In this document: positions 34,963 to 43,539 of the stretch, one piece after another
Layout: each line of letters starts with the position of its first letter
Position numbering within the stretch: the first letter of the stretch is position 1
From: Leptospira kobayashii
GTDB lineage: Bacteria; Spirochaetota; Leptospiria; Leptospirales; Leptospiraceae
DNA length: 64,000 bases
Assembly: GCF_003114835.2 (NCBI RefSeq)
Contig: NZ_AP025028.1
Span: 1,067,001 to 1,131,000 of the forward strand
Direction: 5' to 3'
Translations under genes and position numbers: made by a program
The notes under the pieces: generated by a model
The model's database searches: none
The model's input: the letters and a program-made list of their open reading frames with translations, nothing else
What the model was told of the DNA's origin: nothing

Positions 34963-36531
34963 ATGAAAAATAGCAAATCCATGAGTGTAAAAACTAAACT
35001 AATTTTAGGATTCGCATTACTAATCGTATTTCTCGGTATCGGTGTATCTTCCGGAATGTATTCGCTCAATGTTTTTAACGGAAAGCTCACTGAAATCGTA
35101 GAGGTTTACAGCAGAAAAGTAGAACTTTCCTTAAATCTTCGCACAGCAGCTGTTTGGTTAAACCGTAACGAAAGAAACCTGATTTTGGAACTGGAAGATG
35201 CCAAGATGGCTAAACTTGCAGGAATGCGAAGAGATAAAGTTGCGGAATGGGAAGAGCTTATTAAAAAGCTGGAAGCTGTTTCCAACGAGCAGGATATGAA
35301 GCTTTTGAATGACCTAAAAGCGATTTATGCTGAGTATTCCAAAGAGGCAAATACGCTTGTTTCTTTGGCTTTGCAGAATAAAAACACGGAAGCCCGCTTA
35401 ATGGGAAATGCTGTGACCAGACCTCTTGCCGATAGATTGGAGAAAACGGCAGACCAGGTAGTTGCTTTTGCATCGGATGAAATGGATCGGGTAAATAGAG
35501 AAACAAACGAATATTACAGTACAACATCACTCTTTCTGCTTTCTTTGTTCATCATTTCAGTCGTTGTAAGTGTTGGTATGGCAACTTGGATTATTTTGAA
35601 TATTACAAAAGCCTTAAATTCCGCAGTGGAAATTGCAGCTTCCGTTTCGAGTGCAGCACAACAAGTTTCCTCTACGTCTTATTCTTTGAGCCAAGGGGCA
35701 AGTGAACAAGCGGCTTCCATCGAAGAAACCACTGCATCAATCGAAGAGATGTCTTCTTCCGTAACTCAGAATTCGGAATCCGCTTTGGAAACAAATAGGA
35801 TCGCTTCCTCTTCTGCAAAAGAAGCTATCATCGGTCAGGATTCCGTTTTAAAAACTCTGGAAGCTATGAAAAATATTTCTTCCAAAATCAAAATCATAGA
35901 AGAAATTGCCTATCAAACCAACTTACTTGCATTAAACGCCGCAATTGAAGCAGCTCGTGCCGGTAAACATGGGAAAGGATTCGCTGTCGTTGCAGATGAA
36001 GTGAGAAAACTGGCGGAAAGAAGTCAGGTGGCTGCGCAGGAAATCAATCAACTTTCCACCAATAGTGTTTCTCTTGCGGAAGAAGCCGGAAGAGTGATCG
36101 CAGAGATCGTACCTAGTATCAAAAAAACAGCGGAACTCGTTTCCGGCATTGCAGATGCATCCAGCGAACAATCTTCCGGGATCACTCAGATTTCTTTGGC
36201 GATGACTCAAATGGATCAAACGACACAATTGTCCGCTTCCTCTTCGGAAGAACTTGCGGCTACTTCCAACGAATTGAAAGAACAAGCAAGCCACTTACTT
36301 ACGATTATGGGAACATTGGTTACCATTGACGAAAGTAAACTCTTGGCTAGTCACAAAAAACATTCTCAAATTTCAAATCCTAACGAGTTGAAAAACATTG
36401 CTTTGGAATTCGGAAAGACTACCAAAGCCGGATATTTGCTCGGCAATCAACAATCAAATTCCGGTAACGGGCAACAGTCGAAGTCGCAAGCTGCTAGCTC
36501 GGATGCCAGCGGTTCTGCGGAAAGGTTTTAA
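34963..36531 (+). CDS. Methyl-accepting chemotaxis protein with four-helix-bundle sensor
   Basis: A 522-residue receptor. Membrane helices lie at about residues 13-32 and 187-212 and flank a periplasmic four-helix-bundle domain of the 4HB_MCP type. The cytoplasmic part begins almost directly with a coiled coil ([19 protein letters not shown]), so a full HAMP domain seems absent. The signalling tip is [18 protein letters not shown] then [18 protein letters not shown]. The tail is Ser/Gln/Asn-rich and lacks a CheR-tethering pentapeptide. Encoded between cheW and cheA, it is the dedicated receptor of this pathway. Confidence 0.94.
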   Translation: MKNSKSMSVKTKLILGFALLIVFLGIGVSSGMYSLNVFNGKLTEIVEVYSRKVELSLNLRTAAVWLNRNERNLILELEDAKMAKLAGMRRDKVAEWEELIKKLEAVSNEQDMKLLNDLKAIYAEYSKEANTLVSLALQNKNTEARLMGNAVTRPLADRLEKTADQVVAFASDEMDRVNRETNEYYSTTSLFLLSLFIISVVVSVGMATWIILNITKALNSAVEIAASVSSAAQQVSSTSYSLSQGASEQAASIEETTASIEEMSSSVTQNSESALETNRIASSSAKEAIIGQDSVLKTLEAMKNISSKIKIIEEIAYQTNLLALNAAIEAARAGKHGKGFAVVADEVRKLAERSQVAAQEINQLSTNSVSLAEEAGRVIAEIVPSIKKTAELVSGIADASSEQSSGITQISLAMTQMDQTTQLSASSSEELAATSNELKEQASHLLTIMGTLVTIDESKLLASHKKHSQISNPNELKNIALEFGKTTKAGYLLGNQQSNSGNGQQSKSQAASSDASGSAERF

Positions 36532-36540
36532 TTTGAGAGT

Positions 36541-38346
36541 ATGAGTAGAGAACAGCTCTTACTCGATTTTATTCCGGAAGCATTCGATCTTATCCAAGAT
36601 TCCGAAACGGCAATCTTGGAGATTGAAGAGTTATGGGATAACGGTGGTTCTTATAATGAAGAGCTTATCAATAATTTATTCCGATACTTTCATACTTTAA
36701 AAGGTTCTGCCGGTTTATTAAAATTAGAAACGATTGTTCAGGTGACTCATGAAGCCGAGACACTTCTTGATATTTTAAGAAAGGAAGCGATTCTTCCCAG
36801 TGCGCATACTTGTCAGATTCTAATCAACACTTGTGATCAATTACGGAAACTATTTCAGGTAGTTGAAGCTACCAAAGCAAACCCCGATTTGGAAGAAGAA
36901 TCCCTAACGTTGATTGAAGCTTTGCAAGGCGAAATCAAATCACTTGGCAAAACGAAAACAGGATCAAAGCAAAAAAATACTTATGAGATTTTCGATTCTA
37001 CGGAAGATAAAAAGTCTTATGAGATTTTTAATGATCCCGCTCCCAAGGTAATTGTAAAAGCTAGTTATGAAATTTTTGAAGATTCGCCAGTTGCAAAAAA
37101 CGAAACGACTCAAAAAATACAGGTACAGCCGGAAAGAGAAAATTTAACCGGTGTTCGTTCCAGTCTTCTGAAAAAAGAAATTAAAGTCTCCAATGAAAAG
37201 TTGGATGCTTTGATGGATCTTATGGGCGAATTGGTGATTGCCGAGTCGAATGTAACACAACATGCGGTTGTAAAGCGGCTGAAAAATGACGACTTCCATC
37301 TGTCATTGAACCGACTCAGGAAAATAGTTGCCGATCTTCAGGAAGTTGCATTTTCCACAAGAATGATTCCTATATCGGGAGTTTTTCAACGTATGTCCCG
37401 ATTGATTCGAGATTTGCAGAAAAAATCCATGAAAAAGGTCAGCTTGTATATATCAGGCGAAGACACTGAAATCGACAAGTCCATCGTCGATTTGATCGCA
37501 GATCCTATTATTCATATATTACGCAATTCGATTGATCATGGAATAGAATCACCTGACGATCGTTTGGCTGTTATGAAATCGGAAGAAGGAAACATCTACC
37601 TCAGTGCCAAACAATCCGTAAACGAAGTTTGGATCATGATCCGGGACGATGGAAAGGGGCTGGATAGAGATAGAATTATTGCGAAAGCAATCGAAAATGG
37701 TATTTTAACTACCGATCCGAACCTACTCACCGATAAGGAAGTTTTTCAGCTTATCTTTGCGCCTGGTTTATCCACTGCCAAAGAAGTGACTGATCTTTCC
37801 GGACGAGGAGTCGGGATGGATATCGTAAAACAGAATATCGAAAAGTTAGGCGGAAAGATCGATATTCATTCCAAACAAGGATTAGGTACGACATTTATAC
37901 TACGCATTCCTCTTACTCTTGGAATTATGGAAGGGACTGTTGTCCGTATCGGAGACAAATACTTTACTATCCAGACGATTGAGCTGCGTGAATTTGTCAG
38001 TTTGTCCAATAAAGAGAAGATTCGTTTGGATGAAGGTCAGATGGTGATTGATGTCAGAGGAAAATTCATTCCTGTTTTCGATATGAATCAAGTATTGAAT
38101 CATCGAATTCCTTTGGAATACGACGGAACGGATTTGTTAACGGTAATCATCGAACATGAAGGCAGTCTATTCGGCATTCAAGTGGATGAAATAATAGGAA
38201 ATTATAATGTTGTAATTAAGCCTTTGCATGGTCTTATGGAGAATGCAGCAGGTGTTAGTGGTTTTACGATTCTGGGAAGTGGGAATGTGAGTTTGATTCT
38301 GGATGTTAAATCAATCTATACCAAGTTGCATGATGTTGTTCGATGA
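36541..38346 (+). CDS. cheA: Chemotaxis histidine kinase CheA with YEIF-repeat linker
   Basis: A 601-residue CheA. The P1 Hpt domain carries the phospho-acceptor His51 in YFHTLKGSAGLL. The dimerisation domain starts near residue 212, and the kinase domain has HILRNSIDHGIE, IRDDGKGLD and GRGVGMDIVKQNIE. The C-terminal CheW-like P5 domain follows. The linker (residues 140-210) has no recognisable P2 CheY-binding domain and instead has YEIF three times (148, 160 and 176), each followed by acidic residues. This probably replaces P2 as a docking element. Its stop overlaps the cheB start by four bases. Confidence 0.96.
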   Translation: MSREQLLLDFIPEAFDLIQDSETAILEIEELWDNGGSYNEELINNLFRYFHTLKGSAGLLKLETIVQVTHEAETLLDILRKEAILPSAHTCQILINTCDQLRKLFQVVEATKANPDLEEESLTLIEALQGEIKSLGKTKTGSKQKNTYEIFDSTEDKKSYEIFNDPAPKVIVKASYEIFEDSPVAKNETTQKIQVQPERENLTGVRSSLLKKEIKVSNEKLDALMDLMGELVIAESNVTQHAVVKRLKNDDFHLSLNRLRKIVADLQEVAFSTRMIPISGVFQRMSRLIRDLQKKSMKKVSLYISGEDTEIDKSIVDLIADPIIHILRNSIDHGIESPDDRLAVMKSEEGNIYLSAKQSVNEVWIMIRDDGKGLDRDRIIAKAIENGILTTDPNLLTDKEVFQLIFAPGLSTAKEVTDLSGRGVGMDIVKQNIEKLGGKIDIHSKQGLGTTFILRIPLTLGIMEGTVVRIGDKYFTIQTIELREFVSLSNKEKIRLDEGQMVIDVRGKFIPVFDMNQVLNHRIPLEYDGTDLLTVIIEHEGSLFGIQVDEIIGNYNVVIKPLHGLMENAAGVSGFTILGSGNVSLILDVKSIYTKLHDVVR

Positions 38347-39374
38347 TAAGGGTATTAATAGTCGATGATCAGTCTTTGGTTCGGAATGTATTAGAAGAAG
38401 AACTGAATAAACATTCTGAAATCAAAGTGGTAGGTAAGGCTTCAAATGCCGTCGAGGCAAAAAATCTTCTCCCCGGATTAAAGCCTGATTTGATCAGTCT
38501 TGATGTGGAAATGCCCGGAATGAGCGGACTTGATTTTTTGGACTGGCTGTTTGCCAATTTCCCCACACCCGTAATCATGTTAAGCTCCTATACCGAGGCG
38601 GGAGCTCAAACCACTGCGAAAGCTTTGCAAAAAGGTGCGAGTGACTTTGTACATAAGCCTAACGGAACGGAAGAAGATTTTTTACGTATGTTAAACGAAC
38701 TTACTTATAAAATCAAAAAAATAGGTTCCAGTTCCATCGCACAACTCAGAAGTCCTTTCTCTGAAAAACGAATTACTACAAATGAATCGAAAGCCAGCCA
38801 AATCAAACTCATTGCCATAGGCGCCTCAACGGGAGGAACGCAAGCGATCGATTTTATTTTGAATCAATTACCGAACTTCCTTCCTCCGATTGTTATGGTT
38901 CAACATATGCCTGAACATTTTACAACTTTATTTGCAAATAGACTCGCACAGACAAGCGGTTTAAATGTAAAAGAAGCAGCCAATGGGGATCTTTTGGAAG
39001 ACGGCGCCGCCTATCTTGCACCAGGTGATCATCATTTGCTTGTTCGTAAACTCGCGGGAAAAATGTATTTGGAAGTGGAAAAGTTCGATAAAGTTTCAGG
39101 GCATAGACCTTCCGTCGATGTGTTATTCGATTCCATCGCAAGAGCGGGTCTTGCATCAAAGAGTCTTGGGATTTTACTTACAGGAATGGGAAGGGACGGA
39201 GCGAACGGTCTTCTTGCCATGAAGGAAAAAGGAGCAAGAACCATCGGTCAAGATGCAAGTTCTTCAGTGGTTTACGGTATGCCGAGAGAAGCATTCGAAT
39301 TGGGTGCTGTGGAAAAACAAACGAGTTTGAACGATATACCAAGCGAAATTTTAACAATGATTAGATTCAAATAA
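38343..39374 (+). CDS. cheB: Chemotaxis protein-glutamate methylesterase CheB
   Basis: A 343-residue CheB, overlapping the cheA stop by four bases. The N-terminal receiver has VDDQSLVR, phospho-acceptor Asp in ISLDVEMPGMSG, and Lys in VHKPNG. The C-terminal methylesterase has the Ser in IGASTGGTQAI, His in VMVQHMPEHFT and Asp in LTGMGRDGANGL, forming the catalytic triad. It removes methyl groups from receptor glutamates and may deamidate receptor glutamines. No cheR lies in this window, so the matching methyltransferase must be elsewhere. Confidence 0.96.
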   Translation: MIRVLIVDDQSLVRNVLEEELNKHSEIKVVGKASNAVEAKNLLPGLKPDLISLDVEMPGMSGLDFLDWLFANFPTPVIMLSSYTEAGAQTTAKALQKGASDFVHKPNGTEEDFLRMLNELTYKIKKIGSSSIAQLRSPFSEKRITTNESKASQIKLIAIGASTGGTQAIDFILNQLPNFLPPIVMVQHMPEHFTTLFANRLAQTSGLNVKEAANGDLLEDGAAYLAPGDHHLLVRKLAGKMYLEVEKFDKVSGHRPSVDVLFDSIARAGLASKSLGILLTGMGRDGANGLLAMKEKGARTIGQDASSSVVYGMPREAFELGAVEKQTSLNDIPSEILTMIRFK

Positions 39375-39382
39375 GAGGATAT

Positions 39383-39751
39383 ATGTCAAAAAAAATATTA
39401 ATCTGCGATGATGCGCCGACAGCACTTAAACTAATGGAAATGGTTTTGGCTGATGAGGGTTATGAAATACATAAGGCTGAAAATGCCGAACAAGCTATGA
39501 CTCTGATTGAACAGAAAGGTCCGTTTGACGGAGGTGTTTATGATGTGAATATGCCGGGAAAAAACGGGATCGAACTTACCAAAGACACTCTTGCGCATGC
39601 CAATGGAAAAAATATGAAGATCCTGATTGTTTCTACGGAATCAAGCGATCATTTACGACAAGCGGGCAAAGATGCCGGAGTGAAAGCTTGGATCGTGAAA
39701 CCTTTTGAAGATGAAGATTTGATTGAGGTTTTAGGTAAGATCCTAGTCTAA
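39383..39751 (+). CDS. cheY: Single-domain response regulator CheY
   Basis: A 122-residue receiver protein with acidic pocket CDDAPTA, phospho-acceptor Asp in GVYDVNMPGKNG, Ser/Thr in IVSTES and Lys in IVKPFEDED. These are the full CheY residues. It has AGAGG before the ATG and lies nine bases after cheB. It should take phosphoryl groups from CheA and act on the flagellar motor switch or as a phosphate sink. Which of the two cannot be told, since leptospires carry several CheY proteins. Confidence 0.94.
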   Translation: MSKKILICDDAPTALKLMEMVLADEGYEIHKAENAEQAMTLIEQKGPFDGGVYDVNMPGKNGIELTKDTLAHANGKNMKILIVSTESSDHLRQAGKDAGVKAWIVKPFEDEDLIEVLGKILV

Positions 39752-39773
39752 ATTAAACCCGGAGGCAAAACAT

Positions 39774-41024
39774 TTGGGCGGAAATGGAAAAAAAATCCTC
39801 TTTGTCGATGACGACGAATCAAGTATTGATTTGATCCGATCGACTTTATTCGGATCCGATATTCCTGTCGAATTTGTTCCGAATGGAGTTAGTGCATTAG
39901 AAAAACTAAGGCATGATTTTTTTTCCGTAGTCGTAATCAAGTTGAACATTTCCGGATCGGAGAATCTGGATTTGATCAATCGCTTGAATGCTCTTTCCGG
40001 TAATCATATAATTCTTGTTAGCTTTATGCCTGGCGAAATTAATGCTGCTATCGATCTATTGCAATCCGGAGTTTATGATTATATCCAAAAACCGTATGGT
40101 TCTATAGAGTTTATTCATCGTATCCGAAAGGCAATTGAAGCTTCCGAGTTCCGATCCATTAAAAATAAATCGAAAACGGAAAAACAGAAACAAGCGCGAA
40201 AACATTCGGATTTGAATATAAGGAAGGAAAAAATCATCAACGGATCATCCGATGATTTTTCTGATGATCAGTTGATAGGAAACATCCGCACGTCTCTTAG
40301 TCAGGGGGCGGGATTCGGTGCTCTGGTAAGTCTGATTAAAAGGATAGAGAAAAAAGCAAAACGGGAAGGGGACGATTATATTATCGATTCCTCTTTGATG
40401 GAATCTTTGTTTGAAAACGGACAAGCTGCAAAACGTGTGATCAACTTGTTTGAAGAGATGGAAAACATAAGATCAAATGACCTATCCGAAGAACTTCTTT
40501 CCTTGTCCGATTTATATCAAACTCTTGAAGGGATTTTAGAATCGCAACGTGAGTTGATAGATCTTCAAAATCATTCGGTGGTCCTTGGAAAAAATGTAAT
40601 CGAAGAACAGAATGTATTTATCAGCGGAGAGCCGGGATACTTGCGAAAAGCATTCGAAGAATTATTATTAAACGCACTTAAATTTTCCATACCAAACGCG
40701 AGGATTTATATCAATTTGAGCAAATCTCCCAAATCGATGAAGATTGATTTTCTGAATCCTCCGAACCTGGATCAGTACGGAAATTACGGTATTCCTGAGT
40801 CCTGTGAAAGTTTGATTTTTGAACCTTTTTTTCGTATGTCCAAATTAGTTTATGAAAGATACCCGACTCTTGATTTCGGTTTGGGTCTAACCTATGTTGA
40901 TAAAGTAATCCGAAAGCACAATGGGCAAATCAGATCCTACTTGGCGAAAAACCAATTGGATGATTTAGACGCGTCCGATTTTGTGCACTTTGAAGTGGAT
41001 ATTCCTACAGTTGTGCTGGTTTAA
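39774..41024 (+). CDS. Pseudo-receiver fused to H-box-less ATPase, third paralogue
   Basis: A 416-residue protein starting at TTG, with GGAGG eight bases upstream, last gene of the che operon. Residues 5-125 form a receiver that keeps the acidic pocket (VDDDESS) and Lys (IQKPYG), but the phospho-acceptor Asp is Lys56 (VVVIKLNISG). Residues about 170-190 (NIRTSLSQGAGFGALVSLIK) match the NTSLMQGSGLGALV core of the PAS proteins at 30916 and 33053, again without His. The ATPase has FEELLLNALKFS and GLGLTYVDKVIRK, but FLNPPNLD instead of D-x-G. It probably works by binding, not phosphotransfer. Confidence 0.8.
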   Translation: MGGNGKKILFVDDDESSIDLIRSTLFGSDIPVEFVPNGVSALEKLRHDFFSVVVIKLNISGSENLDLINRLNALSGNHIILVSFMPGEINAAIDLLQSGVYDYIQKPYGSIEFIHRIRKAIEASEFRSIKNKSKTEKQKQARKHSDLNIRKEKIINGSSDDFSDDQLIGNIRTSLSQGAGFGALVSLIKRIEKKAKREGDDYIIDSSLMESLFENGQAAKRVINLFEEMENIRSNDLSEELLSLSDLYQTLEGILESQRELIDLQNHSVVLGKNVIEEQNVFISGEPGYLRKAFEELLLNALKFSIPNARIYINLSKSPKSMKIDFLNPPNLDQYGNYGIPESCESLIFEPFFRMSKLVYERYPTLDFGLGLTYVDKVIRKHNGQIRSYLAKNQLDDLDASDFVHFEVDIPTVVLV

Positions 41025-41566
41025 AAGGTGAAAATGGTTGATTTTTTCACCATTCTTTCCCTGACTTTGGATTCGAAATGTAATTCTTGTGTTTGAACTT
41101 CCATCACCAAATTAGGCTGGATTTTAGTGATGAAAACGTCGTATGAATCTGTATGGAAGCTGAGTTTACGGTATTGGTCTCCGCCGATATCTTGGCTTAG
41201 GATAGGTATTTTTTCAGTTGATAAAAATTCTTTTACAAATTGAATGTTTTTTTCGCCGGCCTTGTTTGTTGTTAAACGACTTGATTGACTGCCGCCGAAG
41301 ATTTTTGCTTTCAATTGAGTTCTTGGAATTCCATGTTTAACAAATTCATTGATCATAAGTTCCATAGAAGTGATTCCATACCGAAGACTTTGTTTTTCCT
41401 CTTTGGCGTCGAGAGTGCCGGGAAGCAAAATATGATTGATGGCGGAAAAACCGTTGTCGGTTTGAAAAAGACAAACGGAAACGCAAGAACCCAGAATCGT
41501 TCTGATTTCAAAATGACCCGATGTAAAAAAGGCTTCTCCGATATTCAGGTATACTTTTTGTTTCAT
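41021..41566 (-). CDS. cheD: Chemoreceptor glutamine deamidase CheD
   Basis: A 181-residue CheD. The catalytic Cys lies in RTILGSCVSVCLFQ and the catalytic His in AINHILLPG. KIFGGSQ and the later DIGGDQYRKLSFHTDSYDV are also family blocks. CheD deamidates receptor glutamines and can bind CheC-type phosphatases. Unlike the rest of the cluster it is on the minus strand: its 3' end overlaps the pseudo-receiver gene by four bases, and its start lies 20 bases from a divergent hybrid kinase gene. Antisense overlap of the transcripts is likely. Confidence 0.93.
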   Translation of the reverse strand: MKQKVYLNIGEAFFTSGHFEIRTILGSCVSVCLFQTDNGFSAINHILLPGTLDAKEEKQSLRYGITSMELMINEFVKHGIPRTQLKAKIFGGSQSSRLTTNKAGEKNIQFVKEFLSTEKIPILSQDIGGDQYRKLSFHTDSYDVFITKIQPNLVMEVQTQELHFESKVRERMVKKSTIFTF

Positions 41567-41586
41567 AAACTTACAGATCTTAACTA

Positions 41587-43512
41587 ATGAACCCTAACAG
41601 AAAGATACAAGTCCTAGTAATCGAAGATTCTAAAGCTGCTTACGGTTCGATACTCTCCAATCTTAAAGAAGGTGGTTGGGATGTCTATTCGGAAAGAGTG
41701 GAATGGAAAAAGGAATTGGAAGAAGCTCTTCCTAAGAGAAACTGGGACATCGTTATTTCCGATTATTATCTACCGGATTTCGATGGAAAAACTGCAATAG
41801 AATTGGTTCGGGAAAAATTTCCCGACCTACCTGTGATTTTAATTACCGAGTTCATCGGAGAAGAAATGGCTACCGAGATGTTTCGCATCGGTGCCAGCGA
41901 TTTTATACCAAAATCAAGAATAGAAAAACTAACATATGTCGTAGCGAGGGAATTCGAAAGCCATCAAGCCAAAAGACAACAAAAAAAAGCATGGGAAATG
42001 TTAGTGCATGGAGAAGAGATGCTTACCCGTTCTCAAGCTCTCGCCAAACTCGGACATTTCGAAATACTATATCCCGAACGTAGGATCTTATGGTCTTTGG
42101 AAACCTATAAGATATTAGGTTATCCTTACGGAGAGATGCCTTCGGAGGAAAAGTTCTTCAATCGTGTGCACGAGGCGGATCGGGCCAATCTGGAAAACCT
42201 TTGGGAAAATGCACGAACGGAAGATAAACAATTCGATATCGAATTACGGTTGAGGTTGCCCAGCTCTTCCAAATTTGTCCGATTGACTTTGGAATGTGAG
42301 CACCTATCCAATGGTAAATCGAGATATTTCGGAACTTTGCATGATACTTCCAGTTATAATTCCTTGGAATCCGCAATCCGTCATAATGCGCAATTATTCA
42401 AAGGCATTTTCAATAACTCTTCTCAAATCATCATCTTACTCGATTTAGAGGGTCACATCCTTAAAATGAACCGCACATCGGTTGCACTTCTCGAAAGAGA
42501 AGAAAGGGACATTCAGGGTTTACATATTATTTCCTCTTTGTTTTCTCAGTCGCTTTCCGAAGTGAAACGAATTCTTGATCAAGGAATTGTTCGCGCAACA
42601 AAAATGGAATCAACCGAGGTGTTCGCAACTTATACGGCACCTTCCGGAAGAGTTATATTTTTGGATTGTGATATTTCCACCGTAGCCGATCCGTCAGGCG
42701 AAGTCATGTATCTTGTTTTTGAAGGAAAAGATATTACGGAAAAGATCGAATTGGAAAGAGCTTACGGTCAAGCTCAGAAAATGGAAGCGTTGGGAACCTT
42801 TGCCGGCGGAATTGCACACGACTTCAACAATTTACTAACACCTATGTTTAACTTTGTCAGTTTTCTGCTTTCCGATTGGGAAGTTTTACGTTCCGATCCG
42901 GACAAAAAGAAAACCTTTTTCGCGTTAGATGGTATGATGAAGGCCTTGGAACGTGCAAAGTCTTTGACAGGTCAGATTCTTGATTTTTCAAAAAAAGATG
43001 CGGTGACTCTTACGAATATAGATTTGCACGCTTCGTTGGAAAGTATTCTGAATGAACTTCAAAAAGGAAAACCTTTCTTTGGTAAACTGATTATAGATTT
43101 CGATCCAGGCAAAGCACAGATACAAGCGGATTCAACTTACTTATATCAAATTTTTTCCAATCTATATGAGAATGCTTTGTTTGCTATTGCCGAAGTTGAA
43201 AATCCTAAAATCTCTCTTATAACCAGAAGGATTTGGATCGGAGAATCTCATTTACGTAATTATCCTTTTTTAAAACAGACTTATTATTGGGAGGTTGAAT
43301 TCACGGACAATGGTTCCGGAATTCCTCCGGAAGTAATGAGCCGGATATTTGAACCGTTTTTCACTACGAAAGGTAGGAAGGGAACAGGTCTGGGACTTCC
43401 TATCATCTATGGGATCATGAGACGTATGGGCGGACTTATCACGGTGAAATCGGATCCGGGAAGTCGTACTTCTTTCTACTGCTATTTTCCTGCTTGGGAT
43501 GTATTAGAATAG
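41587..43512 (+). CDS. REC-PAS-PAS histidine kinase
   Basis: A 641-residue soluble kinase. An N-terminal receiver (residues about 8-125, Asp in VISDYYLPDFDG, Lys in FIPKS) is followed by two PAS domains (about 145-260 and 275-390). A complete kinase core follows: H-box GGIAHDFNNLLTPM, N-box NLYENALFAI, G1 DNGSGIPP and G2 GTGLGLPIIYGIMRRMGG. The receiver at the front means its activity can be set by another kinase, such as CheA. It is divergent from cheD by 20 bases, so the two may share a promoter region. Confidence 0.92.
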   Translation: MNPNRKIQVLVIEDSKAAYGSILSNLKEGGWDVYSERVEWKKELEEALPKRNWDIVISDYYLPDFDGKTAIELVREKFPDLPVILITEFIGEEMATEMFRIGASDFIPKSRIEKLTYVVAREFESHQAKRQQKKAWEMLVHGEEMLTRSQALAKLGHFEILYPERRILWSLETYKILGYPYGEMPSEEKFFNRVHEADRANLENLWENARTEDKQFDIELRLRLPSSSKFVRLTLECEHLSNGKSRYFGTLHDTSSYNSLESAIRHNAQLFKGIFNNSSQIIILLDLEGHILKMNRTSVALLEREERDIQGLHIISSLFSQSLSEVKRILDQGIVRATKMESTEVFATYTAPSGRVIFLDCDISTVADPSGEVMYLVFEGKDITEKIELERAYGQAQKMEALGTFAGGIAHDFNNLLTPMFNFVSFLLSDWEVLRSDPDKKKTFFALDGMMKALERAKSLTGQILDFSKKDAVTLTNIDLHASLESILNELQKGKPFFGKLIIDFDPGKAQIQADSTYLYQIFSNLYENALFAIAEVENPKISLITRRIWIGESHLRNYPFLKQTYYWEVEFTDNGSGIPPEVMSRIFEPFFTTKGRKGTGLGLPIIYGIMRRMGGLITVKSDPGSRTSFYCYFPAWDVLE

Positions 43513-43539
43513 AATCCTAGTTGGCAAGTTTCTAAAAGA

